A stretch of 64,000 nucleotides of DNA, taken from contig NZ_CP053985.1 in the NCBI RefSeq assembly GCF_013267355.1, forward strand, positions 3,410,001 to 3,474,000, in the 5' to 3' direction. Positions within the stretch are counted from its first letter, which is position 1; the number at the start of each line of letters is the position of its first letter. Origin of the DNA: Achromobacter pestifer. Lineage in GTDB: Bacteria; Pseudomonadota; Gammaproteobacteria; Burkholderiales; Burkholderiaceae_B. Position numbers and translations under genes: made by a program. Below, in pieces: positions 32,344-41,992 of this stretch. Below the pieces are notes generated by a model. The model ran no database searches, was not told the DNA's origin, and saw only the letters and a program-made list of their open reading frames with translations.

Positions 32344-32393
32344 GAGAGAGAGGCTAAAGGAGTGTGTATTGAGCGATGAATCCTGCGCGCCGC

Positions 32394-34019
32394 CTATTGG
32401 GGCTCGCAGGGGCTGCTGTCAGCGGCGGAGTCGAGCCGCGCGATCAGGGCGGGCAGGTCTCGTTTGAGCACCTTGCCCATGGGGTTGCGTGGCAGTGATT
32501 CCAGGATAAACCAGTGCCTGGGGACTGCGTAGTCAGCCAGCCATTGGACGCAGTGCGCCTCCAGGCGTTCGGCATCCAGCGCCGCGCCGGGCCGGAAGAC
32601 GATGCAGGCCGCCGCTTCCTCGCCCAGCTTGGGATGGGGGAACGGGATCACCGCGACTTCCTGTATTTGCGGCAAGCGCTGCAACGCGTTTTCGATGGCG
32701 GCGGATGATACCTTCAGGCCGCCGCGATTGATCACGTCCTTGCTGCGGTCGACGAAGCGGAACAGCCCGTCCTCGTCCTGGACCACGATGTCGCCGGTGT
32801 GCAGCCAGCCGTCGCGAAAGGTGTTTGCGCTTTCCTGCGGGTTCTCGAAGTAGCCCTGGGCCATGCTGGGGCCGCGAAAGCAAAGTTCGCCTGGCTCGCC
32901 CGCCGGGACGGGTTGATCGTTCTCGTCCACCGCGCGCAACTCGCAGTTGGGCATGGCGGCTCCGATCATTCCCGCCTTGGCGGGCAGCCAGTGAGGCGGC
33001 AGGCTCGCGCCCGCAGGTCCGCTTTCGGTCATGCCCCAGATCTGCATCTGGTCCGCCCAGGGCCAGGTCTGGGCTATGCGTTCGATGGCGGCCACGGGCA
33101 TGGGCGCGCCGCCATAGGCGATCCGCCGCAGGCGTCCCAGGGCGTATGTTCCGCGTTCGCATTCGTCCAGCATGTACTGGATCACGGCGGGCACGCCATG
33201 GTAGACGGTGGATTGCTCGGATTCCGCCAGGCGCAACCGGTCAGCGTTGCCGGGCAGATGCTCCAGGACGAAACCCGCGCCGTGCACCCAGGAGGCCATG
33301 CATCCAAGATTCAGGCAGGAACTGGTGAAGAACGGAAAGGCGCCCTGGTAGAGGTCGCTGGCGCCCAGCCCGACCGCCTGGCCGACGGCGAATCCGGCGG
33401 CGATCATGCTCTGATGGCTGTGGACGACCGCCTTGGAGCGGGAGGTCGTGCCCGAAGTGAAGAGCAGGCATGCGGGCGAGTCCGGATCCAGGCCGACGGC
33501 TGCGGATAGACCGGCGTCCGTGCCGTGCAAAGGGTCTTGCCATGCGGTCGCGGCATGCGCGGGTGCGTCGACCTGCGCCTGCCTGGTGCGCGTCAGGCGC
33601 TGCAAACGGGCGGCCGACGCCGTGCCGCAGACCAACAGAGCGGGGTTCACCAAGTCCAGCGCGTGGACCAGATCATCGTCGGCGGCGCGTGTGTTCATGG
33701 GCACGGCGACCGCGCCTATGGCGAAACAGCCCAGCGCTGTCAGGACGGCTTCCCGCCCGGCGTCGTTCGCCAGGTAAATGGCAACCCGGTCGCCGGATCC
33801 GATGCCGGTGGCGCGCAGCCAAACGCCCATCCGGCGCGAAAACAACGCCAACTGCGCGTAGGTCAGACGATCGCGGAAGCCCTGGATCGATTGCGCCGAC
33901 AAGGCGACCCGATGGGGCTGTTGCCTGGCCCGCAGTTCAAGCAGCTGTCCCAGGGTCTTGCCGGAAACAGCATCCCACGAAAGCGGGAGCGGATTATCGT
34001 GTGGCGCTTCGGATTCCAT
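32394..34019 (-). CDS. AMP-dependent acyl-CoA synthetase/ligase
   Basis: Adenylate-forming ligase of 541 aa. The ATP-binding loop is LLFTSGTTSRSKAVVHSHQS near residue 190; the more common form is SGTTGxPKGV. Other blocks are MQIWGMTESGPAG and WLHTGDIVVQDEDGLFRFVD, followed by RNPMGKVLKRDL with the catalytic Lys. It forms an acyl-AMP and then acyl-CoA. It lies 33 bp after a second synthetase gene, so two acids, or two forms of one acid, may be activated. Confidence 0.92.
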   Translation of the reverse strand: MESEAPHDNPLPLSWDAVSGKTLGQLLELRARQQPHRVALSAQSIQGFRDRLTYAQLALFSRRMGVWLRATGIGSGDRVAIYLANDAGREAVLTALGCFAIGAVAVPMNTRAADDDLVHALDLVNPALLVCGTASAARLQRLTRTRQAQVDAPAHAATAWQDPLHGTDAGLSAAVGLDPDSPACLLFTSGTTSRSKAVVHSHQSMIAAGFAVGQAVGLGASDLYQGAFPFFTSSCLNLGCMASWVHGAGFVLEHLPGNADRLRLAESEQSTVYHGVPAVIQYMLDECERGTYALGRLRRIAYGGAPMPVAAIERIAQTWPWADQMQIWGMTESGPAGASLPPHWLPAKAGMIGAAMPNCELRAVDENDQPVPAGEPGELCFRGPSMAQGYFENPQESANTFRDGWLHTGDIVVQDEDGLFRFVDRSKDVINRGGLKVSSAAIENALQRLPQIQEVAVIPFPHPKLGEEAAACIVFRPGAALDAERLEAHCVQWLADYAVPRHWFILESLPRNPMGKVLKRDLPALIARLDSAADSSPCEPQ

Positions 34020-34052
34020 GGATCTTGCCTCTGCCGCGGTTGGGCGATGGGA

Positions 34053-35714
34053 TCATGCCTGCACGAGCAGGCGGGGCGCATCGTGGATCTCCTCCGTGGC
34101 GGCCCGGGCCTTGAGGACGTGCTTGAGCACCTTGCCGGTGGCAGTGCGCGGCAGGTCGTCCACCACGAACATGCGCTCCGGAAATTTCTGGCGAGCCAGC
34201 CTGGCGCTTTCCAGATAGGCCAGCAGACCGGGGAAATCCAGTTCGCGTCCGGGCCGTAGGACCAGGTAGACGCAGGGTGTTTCGCCCATTCTCGCGTGGG
34301 GAAACGCGACCACCGCGGCCTCCTGGATGGCAGGATGCTGATGCAGGAGATCTTCGATTTCCTTGGGGCTGATATTCTCGCCGCCGCGGATGATCAGATC
34401 CTTCTTGCGGCCGGTTACGGTGATGTAGCCGTTCTCGTCGATGTAGCCCAGATCGCCGGTGTGGAAATAGCCGTCCGCGTCGAAGGCTTCTTCGGTATCG
34501 CTCGGATCGGTGTAGCCCAGCATCACTTCCGGTCCTCGGGCCGTGATTTCGCCGGCCAGGCCAGGCGCTAGCGGCGCGCCGCTCTCCGGGTCCACGATGC
34601 GGACCTCGTGGTTGAAGATCAGGCCGTCGGTCGTGGCGCCCCTTTCAGCCGGATCGCCTTGGGCGATACCGAGCGAAATGGTGGGCGCCTCGCTGCTTCC
34701 ATAGATGCGGAAGGTCTTGCAGTTCGGCAGTACGGCATTGGCGCGTTTGACGACCTCGGGCGGCACGGGGGCGCCACCGCTGCCATAGAGCCGCAAGGAG
34801 GGCAACTGGATGCCGCGCCGGTCGACTTCGGCCACCAGTTCGACCAGGAAGGGCGTCGCGCCTATGCTGAACGACGCCTGGTGCCGTTGGATCGCGTCCA
34901 GCGCGGCGCTCGCCTCCCAGCGCTCCATCAGCACCGCTTTGGTTCCCTGCAGGAAGGGCAACTCCAGCGCATACAGATAGCCCGTGATATGGGTAACCGG
35001 CGACGGCATGAGCAGCACATCGTCCCTGGACAATCCCCAGAAGTCGGTGACGGCCTGGACTTCGGCGCGGAGGGTGTTGTGGCTGTGCAGAACGCCCTTG
35101 GGGTTCCCGGTGGTGCCAGAGGTGTAGAGCAGAAGCTTGACGGCGTCGGGGTCGGTGCGGGCGAACGGCTCCAGGGGCACATCGCGGCCCGCCCAGGAAG
35201 CATAAGAGGCCAGCCCATCCGCTTCGGCTCGAACCAGAACCAGGTGCTCCAGGTGAGGCAGATCCGGGCGCAGCCGCTGGATCATTTCAAGGTAGTCGAT
35301 GCTGCGGAAGCGATCAGGAATGAACAGGACCCGGGTCTTCGAATTGGCAAGGATGAACTTGAGCTCCGCATCGCGATAGATGGGGACGATGGGATTGCAG
35401 ACGAACCCGCCGATGGCGCAGGCCAGATTGATGGCCAGTGTTTCGCGCCAGTTCGGCAGTTGGAAGCTGACGACGCTGCCGGGTTGCAGGCCACGGTCGC
35501 GCAGCGTCCCCGCGAGGCGTAGCGCCTGATCCCACAGCTGCTGAAACGTCAGTACGCCGGAGTCGTCCGCCACGGCGGCCTCGTTCGGGTAGTCGCGCGC
35601 GCATAGTCGCGCGCTCTCTGCCAGCGTGATGTTCCGCCACCGGCCGTCGCCCGCATAGCGGGCCGCCAAGTCTGGGTCGAGCCGCGTCTTCCAGCCACTC
35701 GCGTCTGTGTGCAT
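34053..35714 (-). CDS. AMP-dependent acyl-CoA synthetase/ligase
   Basis: Second adenylate-forming ligase, 553 aa. The loop is LLLYTSGTTGNPKGVLHSHN near residue 190, followed by FRIYGSSEAPTISLG, the TGDLGYIDENGYITVTGRKK block and TATGKVLKHVLKA. It most resembles medium-chain or cyclohexanecarboxylate-type CoA ligases. ATG 35714 is chosen because GGGAG lies 6 nt upstream; an ATG five codons earlier at 35729 has no site. The tetR gene lies 64 bp upstream on the same strand. Confidence 0.92.
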   Translation of the reverse strand: MHTDASGWKTRLDPDLAARYAGDGRWRNITLAESARLCARDYPNEAAVADDSGVLTFQQLWDQALRLAGTLRDRGLQPGSVVSFQLPNWRETLAINLACAIGGFVCNPIVPIYRDAELKFILANSKTRVLFIPDRFRSIDYLEMIQRLRPDLPHLEHLVLVRAEADGLASYASWAGRDVPLEPFARTDPDAVKLLLYTSGTTGNPKGVLHSHNTLRAEVQAVTDFWGLSRDDVLLMPSPVTHITGYLYALELPFLQGTKAVLMERWEASAALDAIQRHQASFSIGATPFLVELVAEVDRRGIQLPSLRLYGSGGAPVPPEVVKRANAVLPNCKTFRIYGSSEAPTISLGIAQGDPAERGATTDGLIFNHEVRIVDPESGAPLAPGLAGEITARGPEVMLGYTDPSDTEEAFDADGYFHTGDLGYIDENGYITVTGRKKDLIIRGGENISPKEIEDLLHQHPAIQEAAVVAFPHARMGETPCVYLVLRPGRELDFPGLLAYLESARLARQKFPERMFVVDDLPRTATGKVLKHVLKARAATEEIHDAPRLLVQA

Positions 35715-35778
35715 TCCTGTCTCCCGCATTGTGTTTCGCCGGCGCCCGCCTGCATGGACGGGGCCGTGCCGAGGGCGT

Positions 35779-36462
35779 TCAGCTCAAGCCGCCGCGCACC
35801 AGCTTCATATAGGTTTCGACCACCGACTCCGGCAGGGTCACGCCTGCGCCGCTTTCCGCTTCCGCGTCCTTGACGTAGCGCAGGTAGAGATAGCTGCGTG
35901 CCGCCATGAACATGTAGGCCAGGGTTTCCAGTTCCTGCTCCCGGTAGTTGATGATCTCTCCGGCCTTGACTCCTCTGGACAAGGCTTCGACGTAGTGTTG
36001 CGTGATCAGCTTGAAGTGCGCCAGGTACGCAACCGGCGCGGCGATTTCGGCTTCGTTGAGGATGCGGAAAAAGCCCGGATGGTCCTGCAGGTACTTGAAA
36101 AACGCGCGAAAGCCTCTTTCTTCCATGTCCAGCACGTTCGCCGCGCCTTTCACCTGGCTGCGGATGAAGACCAGCATGTCCTGGCCGACATGGGGCAGGA
36201 GTTCGTCGAACAGCGCTTGGCGCGATTCGAAGTAGAGATAGAACGTGCCTTGCGCGATCCCCGCGGCTTCGGTGATGCGGTTGATGGACGCATCGCCGTA
36301 GCCGTGCTTTCCGACGACCTGGGCCGCAGCGCGGAAGATGGCCGCCCTGGTCTCTCCGGCCCGTTCGTCGCGGGTTTGTTTTTTACGAGGACGGCCCTTG
36401 GGGCCGGCGGAAAGGGGCGCGGAAGGCGCCGGTGCCGGTTTATTCGGGTTGCGTGCAGTCAT
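35779..36462 (-). CDS. TetR family transcriptional regulator
   Basis: TetR-type regulator of 227 aa with a basic, Pro-rich tail of about 30 residues (PKGRPRKKQTRDE). The helix-turn-helix spans about residues 36-80 (IFRAAAQVVGKHGYGDASIN, then GIAQGTFYLYFESRQALF). It lies in the region 3 run, 25 bp after livF. A FadR-like palindrome at the head of this run (44067-44097) is its most likely target (inference), with an acyl-CoA as ligand. No strong ribosome site precedes ATG 36462. Confidence 0.92.
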   Translation of the reverse strand: MTARNPNKPAPAPSAPLSAGPKGRPRKKQTRDERAGETRAAIFRAAAQVVGKHGYGDASINRITEAAGIAQGTFYLYFESRQALFDELLPHVGQDMLVFIRSQVKGAANVLDMEERGFRAFFKYLQDHPGFFRILNEAEIAAPVAYLAHFKLITQHYVEALSRGVKAGEIINYREQELETLAYMFMAARSYLYLRYVKDAEAESGAGVTLPESVVETYMKLVRGGLS

Positions 36463-36487
36463 GGAGCGTCATCAGTGTGTGGCAAGT

Positions 36488-37189
36488 TCAGACCGCCAGA
36501 TAGCGGTCGGCAATTTCAGGGTGGGCGTCGAAGTGATTCCAATCGCCCTCGAACACGATTCTGCCAGTATCGATCACGAATACGTAATCGGTACACTGCC
36601 GCGAGAACCACAGGTTCTGTTCCGCCAGCAGCAGCGCGGCGCCTTGCTGCTGGCGCGCCTGATTGACCTGCCCGGCCATTTGCTGGACCAGCAAGGGGGC
36701 AACGCCCTCCGTCGGCTCGTCCAGCAGCATGCACTTCGGCCTGGACATCAAGGCCCGCGCGACCGCCAGGATCTGCTGTTGTCCGCCGCTGAGTTGGTTT
36801 CCCATGCGCATCCGGAGTTCGGCAAGCGCTGGAAAGAGTCCGTAGGCCTCTTGCAGAGGCAGGCAGCCCCGGGGGCCGCTGGCATGCCGCGCCAGCAGCA
36901 GATTTTCCTCCACGGTCAGGTGGCTGAATATCCTGCGGTCTTCCGGCACCAGCGCCAGCCCGGCACGCGCACGCGCATGCGTGCCGATCTGCCTGAGATC
37001 GCTGCCCATGAATCGCAGCGTGCCATCGACGGTGGGGCCGCCGCCCACGATGCTCTTGAGCAAGGTCGTCTTGCCCGCGCCGTTGCGGCCCAGCAGGGCG
37101 ACGCCCTGGCCGGCGCCGACCTCGATGCCGACGCCCTCGAGGATGAGGCTGTCGCCGTAGCGTGCGCGCAGGTTTTTCACTTCAAGCAC
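36488..37189 (-). CDS. livF: ABC transporter ATP-binding protein, LivF type
   Basis: ATPase of 233 aa. Walker A is GRNGAGKTTLLKSIVG near residue 37, the signature is LSGGQQQILAVARALM, and Walker B is CMLLDEPTEGVAPLL. The start is GTG 37189 with GAGG 6 nt upstream, overlapping the livG stop by 8 bp. It belongs to the third Liv system of the window, in region 3. Confidence 0.93.
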   Translation of the reverse strand: MLEVKNLRARYGDSLILEGVGIEVGAGQGVALLGRNGAGKTTLLKSIVGGGPTVDGTLRFMGSDLRQIGTHARARAGLALVPEDRRIFSHLTVEENLLLARHASGPRGCLPLQEAYGLFPALAELRMRMGNQLSGGQQQILAVARALMSRPKCMLLDEPTEGVAPLLVQQMAGQVNQARQQQGAALLLAEQNLWFSRQCTDYVFVIDTGRIVFEGDWNHFDAHPEIADRYLAV

Positions 37190-37955
37190 TTTGCACCTCG
37201 TGGCCCAGGTAGATTTCCCTGACTTCGGGGGAGGAACGCACGTCCTCGGGAGTTCCGCTGGCGATGATCTCGCCGTAGTTCAGCACGGTGATGCGGTCGG
37301 CCAGCGAAAAGACGACGTCCATGTCGTGCTCGGTCAGCAGCACCGAGATCCCGCGTTCCCGCACCACCGATTTGATGGTTTTCACGGCCGCCGCCCTGTC
37401 TGGTGGAGACATGCCGGCCATCGGCTCGTCGAGCATCAGGAGTTTGGGCCGCAACGCCAGGCTCATCGCGAGTTCCAGGCGCTTCCGGTCGCCGTAGGCC
37501 AGGACCCCCGAGACGTGATCCCGCTGCGAGGCCAGGCCCATTTTCTCCAGGGCGTCCAGCGCTTCGTCATAGACATCGGCGGCGGGCGCGATCCGCCAGC
37601 TGAAGCCGCCGCCTGCGCCCTGGTGGCGGCGGCTCGCCTCGACGGCGACCACCATGTTGTCCAGCACGGTGTCTTCGCCGAAGACGCGGGCGACCTGGAA
37701 GGTCCGTCCCACGCCCAGGCGCACGCGCTGGTATCCGTCGATGCCTTCGACCCTCTTTCCCGCGATCGAGATTTCGCCCGCATCCGGCAGGAGTTCGCCG
37801 CTCAAGGTTTTGAACAAAGTGGTCTTGCCCGCGCCATTGGGCCCGATGACGACGTGCGTTTCGCCTTGCTGCATGTGCAGTGTCACATCCTTCAGGACAG
37901 GAATGCTGCCGTACGCCTTGTAGAGTCCGCGCGCGTCAAGTATGTGCGTAGTCAC
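37182..37955 (-). CDS. livG: ABC transporter ATP-binding protein, LivG type
   Basis: ATPase of 257 aa. Walker A is GPNGAGKTTLFKTLSG near residue 39, the LivG signature is LAYGDRKRLELAMSL, and Walker B is LLMLDEPMAGMSPPD. The open frame runs upstream for another 300 codons over livM, but the gene starts at GTG 37955: it makes a GTGA overlap with the livM stop and has AGGGG 8 nt upstream. Confidence 0.93.
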   Translation of the reverse strand: MTTHILDARGLYKAYGSIPVLKDVTLHMQQGETHVVIGPNGAGKTTLFKTLSGELLPDAGEISIAGKRVEGIDGYQRVRLGVGRTFQVARVFGEDTVLDNMVVAVEASRRHQGAGGGFSWRIAPAADVYDEALDALEKMGLASQRDHVSGVLAYGDRKRLELAMSLALRPKLLMLDEPMAGMSPPDRAAAVKTIKSVVRERGISVLLTEHDMDVVFSLADRITVLNYGEIIASGTPEDVRSSPEVREIYLGHEVQSA

Positions 37956-38980
37956 GATGTCTGCCCCTGAATCTTCGAGCCGGAGCCGCCGTCGGCGGAT
38001 TTCCCGCGCCGGCTTGCCGCGAACAGGCGCTGCGCGCCGCCGATGACGCCGCCGGGGAACGCCAGCACCACGATCAACAGCACCGCGCCTATCAGGATCT
38101 CGGAAAGGCCGACGATGTTGCGGGTCATGTGTTCGAGCCCGATGAAGATCACCGCCCCGGCGACGGGCCCCCAGAAGTAGGCGACTCCGCCCACCAGGCA
38201 GAACAGGATGGGCAGGGCGGAATATCCCCAGTGCGCGATTTCCGGCGTGAGCAGCTGGGCCGCCGGCGCGTACAGGCCGCCGGCCAGGCCGGCGAACGCG
38301 CCGCTGGCTACAAAGGCCGAGAATCGCATGGCGTGGACATTGATGCCGAGAAAGCGCACCCGCTCGGCATCCTGGCGGATGGCCGCCAGCAGCCTGCCGT
38401 ACCGGTTGTGCCACAGGATGTACAGGATCAGGCCGAGGAGCGAGACGCAGACCAGCGTGACGTAGTAGAGATTGCTGCCCTTTGCCAGGTCGAGGCTGAA
38501 CAGGCCGAAGTCCACGACCGGCCGCTTGATGCCTGTCATGCCGTCCTCGCGGCCCAGGAGATCCGATTTCGAGATCAGGATGTGCACCAGTTCCGCCAAT
38601 GCGAGCGTCAGGATGGCGAAGTAGATGCCGCTGGCGCGACGCAGGGCGACGACGGCGACGGCCGCGGCGACCAGCCCTCCCGCAATGCCCGCGGCTAGCC
38701 AGGCAAGGGGGAAGGGCACCTGGGAGTAGCTCTGCAGTAGCAGGCCGGTGGTGTAGGCGCCCGCCGCGAAGTACGCCGCATGGCCGAAACTGACCAGGCC
38801 GGTCAGGCCGAACACGAGGTTGAAGCTCAAGGCGAAGGTCGCGTTGATCAACACCACCGACGCGAGAAACACCAATCCCTTGTCCGCCCACCACGGGACG
38901 CTGGCGAACAGCCCGATCACCACGCCCGCAACCGCGAGGTCGAACGAGCGCCGGCTTGTTGTACTGGCAAGCTGGTTCAT
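37952..38980 (-). CDS. livM: ABC permease, LivM type
   Basis: Permease of 342 aa with the LivM core GLTGLVSFGHAAYFAAGAYT near residue 65 and LLAAIRQDAERVRFLGINVH near residue 200. About nine hydrophobic spans are visible. ATG 38980 shares a base with the livH stop (TAATG). The frame extends 12 codons upstream to a non-ATG start that is not supported. Confidence 0.93.
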   Translation of the reverse strand: MNQLASTTSRRSFDLAVAGVVIGLFASVPWWADKGLVFLASVVLINATFALSFNLVFGLTGLVSFGHAAYFAAGAYTTGLLLQSYSQVPFPLAWLAAGIAGGLVAAAVAVVALRRASGIYFAILTLALAELVHILISKSDLLGREDGMTGIKRPVVDFGLFSLDLAKGSNLYYVTLVCVSLLGLILYILWHNRYGRLLAAIRQDAERVRFLGINVHAMRFSAFVASGAFAGLAGGLYAPAAQLLTPEIAHWGYSALPILFCLVGGVAYFWGPVAGAVIFIGLEHMTRNIVGLSEILIGAVLLIVVLAFPGGVIGGAQRLFAASRRGKSADGGSGSKIQGQTS

Positions 38981-39855
38981 TACCGTAGCCCCTTCAAAAG
39001 TCCTTGCGGACGCCACATCAATATCGAAATGAGGGCGACATAGAAGAATAGGCCGGGCACTTCCGCGAAGACGCGGTCGCCTATCGCCGTGATGATGCCC
39101 AGAAGAATGGCGGCCAGGAAGGCGCCGCGGATGTTCCCCATGCCGCCGACGATGATCACGCCGAAAGCCTGAATGATCAGGGCGCTGCCCATGTTCGGGG
39201 ACAGGCTTTGGTTGACGGACAGCAGCGCGCCGGCGACGCCAGCCAGCGCAATACCCACGACCACGGTGCCCGTCAACACCAGGCGCACGTTCACGCCGAG
39301 CAGCGAGGCCATCCAGGGATCGACCGCCACAGACTGCACGGTTTTTCCCAATTCAGTGCGATGCACGAGATAGTCGAGAAGGAGGAAGGCAAGCACGCCG
39401 CAGCCGATCACGAAAAGCACGAAGTTGGGGGCCAGCACGCCGGCAATCTCGGTCGCGCCGCGCAATACCGGTGGAGGCGGCACGCTGAGAAAGTCGATGC
39501 CCCAGATCACCTTGACCGCGCCCTGGCAGAGCAGCAGCAGCGCGTAGGTGGCAATCAACGAATAGGATTCGCTGACGCCCCTGAGCCGCTGGAATACCAG
39601 CCTGTCCACGGCGGCGCCCAGCACGCCCAGCGCCACCGCGCACACCACGGTGGCGAGCATGAAAGCCCAGAAGGAGGGCTCTCCAAGCCTGGCCAGCAGG
39701 CTGTATGCCAGATAGGCCCCCAGCATCACGAAGCCGCCATGTGCGAAGTTCAGGACGTGCAGGATGCCAAAGACCAGCGTGAGGCCGGCGGCGGTCAGGA
39801 AGACCGTCATGCCCCACGACAGGCCGTTGAGCGTCATCAAACCGTATTGGTCCAT
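38980..39855 (-). CDS. livH: ABC permease, LivH type
   Basis: Permease of 291 aa with LMTLNGLSWGMTVFLTAAGL and NFAHGGFVMLGAYLAY near the start, and SALIIQAFGVIIVGGMGNIR near residue 220. ATG 39855 is chosen over an upstream TTG at 39873. The gene follows the binding-protein stop by 14 bp. Confidence 0.93.
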   Translation of the reverse strand: MDQYGLMTLNGLSWGMTVFLTAAGLTLVFGILHVLNFAHGGFVMLGAYLAYSLLARLGEPSFWAFMLATVVCAVALGVLGAAVDRLVFQRLRGVSESYSLIATYALLLLCQGAVKVIWGIDFLSVPPPPVLRGATEIAGVLAPNFVLFVIGCGVLAFLLLDYLVHRTELGKTVQSVAVDPWMASLLGVNVRLVLTGTVVVGIALAGVAGALLSVNQSLSPNMGSALIIQAFGVIIVGGMGNIRGAFLAAILLGIITAIGDRVFAEVPGLFFYVALISILMWRPQGLLKGLR

Positions 39856-39869
39856 GGTTCTCAGCCCTT

Positions 39870-41138
39870 TCAAGCAGCCCGCAAGCTCAAGGCCTTTCCG
39901 GGAGTGGCCGGGTCGATCACGTCCTCGCCGGGGATGCGGATGACGTCCACGATCTCGAAGCCTTCCGCCGCCTTGGCCGATCCGCGCAGGCGGTACATGA
40001 CAACGGGCTTGATGGCCTGATGGTCTTCCTTGCGGAAGCGGCGCGGTCCGGTGGCGGTCTCGAACGTGACCGATTCAAGCGCATTCAGAACCGCCCCGGT
40101 ATCGGCAGAGCCAGCCGCCTGCAGCGCGCGGGCGTAGGCCATCACCGCGGCATGCCCTTCGGAAATGAAGCCCAGCGTGAGCGGATCCTTGGCCCGGCGC
40201 ACGGCTTCCGCCTGGAGTTCGCGGCTGACGGCGATGTCCTCGAACGCACCCGCGTACCAGTGCGTGCCCACCCACATGTCCGGCAGATCTTGTTTCATGG
40301 CCTTGGCCACGATCATTTCGTTGGCCGAATCCACGATCAGCTTGGCCTTCTTGAAGAAGCCAAATGGTTCGGCCTGTTTGTACAGCGTCACGGCATCGCC
40401 GCCATACACGGAGATCATGAAGCCCTCGGCCGGGGTGGACATGGTGGCGGTAATGGCGTTGCGATAGTCCGCGGCGCCGTACTGCGTCTTCACCGGCGGC
40501 GCGATCACCGGTTGCTTCTGGGTAAGGGCCGGATAGAACTCGCGCAGGCCGTCTTCGAAGCAGCCCCAGGTGGTGCGGCCGTACTCGTGGTCGGGAATGA
40601 CGCCAGCCCAGCGATTGACGTCCGGATAGCGTTGCGCGGCCATCTTGGCGAGGGCGCGCTGGCGCATGTAGGGATTGTCCGTGACTCGGAAGTAGTTGCG
40701 GACAAAGTTCTCCTTGGTGAGCTTTTCGGAGTGCGCGGCGCAGGTGATCAGCAGCGTCTTCTCCTGTTCCAGGATCGCGGCGATCGCCAGGGCCACGGCG
40801 CTGGACACCACGCCGAACAGCATGTTCACGCCGGAACCCGCCAACTCGCGCGCCGCGACGGTCGCGTCCGCGGGTTTGGCCTTGTCGTCCCGGATGACCA
40901 GCTCCAGTTTCCGGCCGAGGACGCCGCCCGCCTGGTTGACCTGGTCAATGGCGATCTGCGCGCCCAGCAGCATCGGCTGTCCCAGCGGCGCCTGGGCGCC
41001 GGAGAGCGATGAAATGAAGCCCAGCTTGATGGACGGATTGGCTTGCGCGAATGCGGCGCGGCTCCACAGGCTGCCGGCGGCCGTTGCGCTTGCGCCGCCC
41101 AGGGCGCCCAGCATCTTGAGGACGTTTCTGCGATCCAT
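39870..41138 (-). CDS. ABC transporter substrate-binding protein, Liv type, probable Tat substrate
   Basis: Binding protein of 422 aa. The N-terminus MDRRNVLKMLGALGGASATA has a twin-arginine pattern, with cleavage likely after SRAAFAQA. The mature part starts IKLGFISSLSGAQAPLGQPM, the Liv-binding fold. ATG 41138 is 8 nt from AAGGAG; the ATG at 41144 is too close to that site. It delivers substrate to the third Liv importer. It lies 77 bp after the SDR gene, so it may have an extra promoter of its own. Confidence 0.92.
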   Translation of the reverse strand: MDRRNVLKMLGALGGASATAAGSLWSRAAFAQANPSIKLGFISSLSGAQAPLGQPMLLGAQIAIDQVNQAGGVLGRKLELVIRDDKAKPADATVAARELAGSGVNMLFGVVSSAVALAIAAILEQEKTLLITCAAHSEKLTKENFVRNYFRVTDNPYMRQRALAKMAAQRYPDVNRWAGVIPDHEYGRTTWGCFEDGLREFYPALTQKQPVIAPPVKTQYGAADYRNAITATMSTPAEGFMISVYGGDAVTLYKQAEPFGFFKKAKLIVDSANEMIVAKAMKQDLPDMWVGTHWYAGAFEDIAVSRELQAEAVRRAKDPLTLGFISEGHAAVMAYARALQAAGSADTGAVLNALESVTFETATGPRRFRKEDHQAIKPVVMYRLRGSAKAAEGFEIVDVIRIPGEDVIDPATPGKALSLRAA

Positions 41139-41215
41139 GTTCATGTCTCCTTAGCTTTGTTCTGCATTGTTGTGCGGGGCTCGCCCCAGGGAACTTCAGA
41201 TCAACCAGGCCTATG

Positions 41216-41992
41216 TCATGCGATGCCGATGTCGCCCGCGCCTCCAAACGCGGACCAACCGCCATCCACCGGCAGGGTTGCCCCCGTGATGAAGGAGGCC
41301 CATTCCGAGGACAGGTACGCCGCGGCATGCGCGATCTCCCTGGGATGACCGAGGCGGGCCAGCGGCGTTCGCCGTTCTATCTGTCCGGTGTCCACCTTGT
41401 TTTCGCGTATCAAGGTTTCGACCAAGGGCGTGCGGATATAGCCGGGCGCGATGCAGTTCACGCGGATGCCCAGGCTGCCCCACTCGCTGGCCAGCGATTT
41501 GGTCAGCATGATCACGCCAGCCTTGGACGCGCCATAGGCGTTGCGGCGGGGAAAGCCGCCCAGGCCGACGATGGACGAAATGTTGATCATCGATCCGGAG
41601 CGGCGCTGCGCCATGTGTGCGCCCACGGCCTTGCACATGAGGTAGGTGCCGGTCAGGTCCACATCCACGATCCGCTGCCAGGATTGCGTGCTTTGCTCCA
41701 GGGTCGGGGTGTAGGTGTCGGGTATGCCGGCGCAATTCACGAGCACGTCGATGGCGCCCATGGCGTCTATGGCTCCCGCCGTGGCGCGCAGGCAGTCTTG
41801 TTCCACGCAGACGTCCGCCTGGAATCGGATAACGGTGTCCGGTTCCATGGCGCCGTGCGGCTGGAGGTCAGCCGAGCTCACTTGCGCGCCGAGTTCCAGG
41901 AACAGATCGACCACCGCCGCTCCGATGCCGCTAGCGCCGCCGGTGACCAGCACTTTCTTCCCGGCCAGGTCGATTGAGGGCATGTCAGGCAT
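41216..41992 (-). CDS. SDR family oxidoreductase
   Basis: Classical SDR of 258 aa. The cofactor motif is VTGGASGIGAAVVDLF near residue 15, followed by NCAGIPDTYT. The catalytic Ser-Tyr-Lys set lies in MINISSIVGLGG and AYGASKAGVIM. The acidic residue after the second strand (SSADLQPHG) suggests NAD. It is probably a 3-hydroxyacyl-CoA dehydrogenase in a beta-oxidation cycle. The start ATG 41992 overlaps the dehydrogenase stop by 8 bp; ATG 41983 is an alternative. Confidence 0.92.
   Translation of the reverse strand: MPDMPSIDLAGKKVLVTGGASGIGAAVVDLFLELGAQVSSADLQPHGAMEPDTVIRFQADVCVEQDCLRATAGAIDAMGAIDVLVNCAGIPDTYTPTLEQSTQSWQRIVDVDLTGTYLMCKAVGAHMAQRRSGSMINISSIVGLGGFPRRNAYGASKAGVIMLTKSLASEWGSLGIRVNCIAPGYIRTPLVETLIRENKVDTGQIERRTPLARLGHPREIAHAAAYLSSEWASFITGATLPVDGGWSAFGGAGDIGIA

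Noticed and set aside
37956..38894. Long N-terminal extension of livG over livM
   Set aside because: The extension has no ATPase features, and GTG 37955 makes the usual GTGA overlap with livM.
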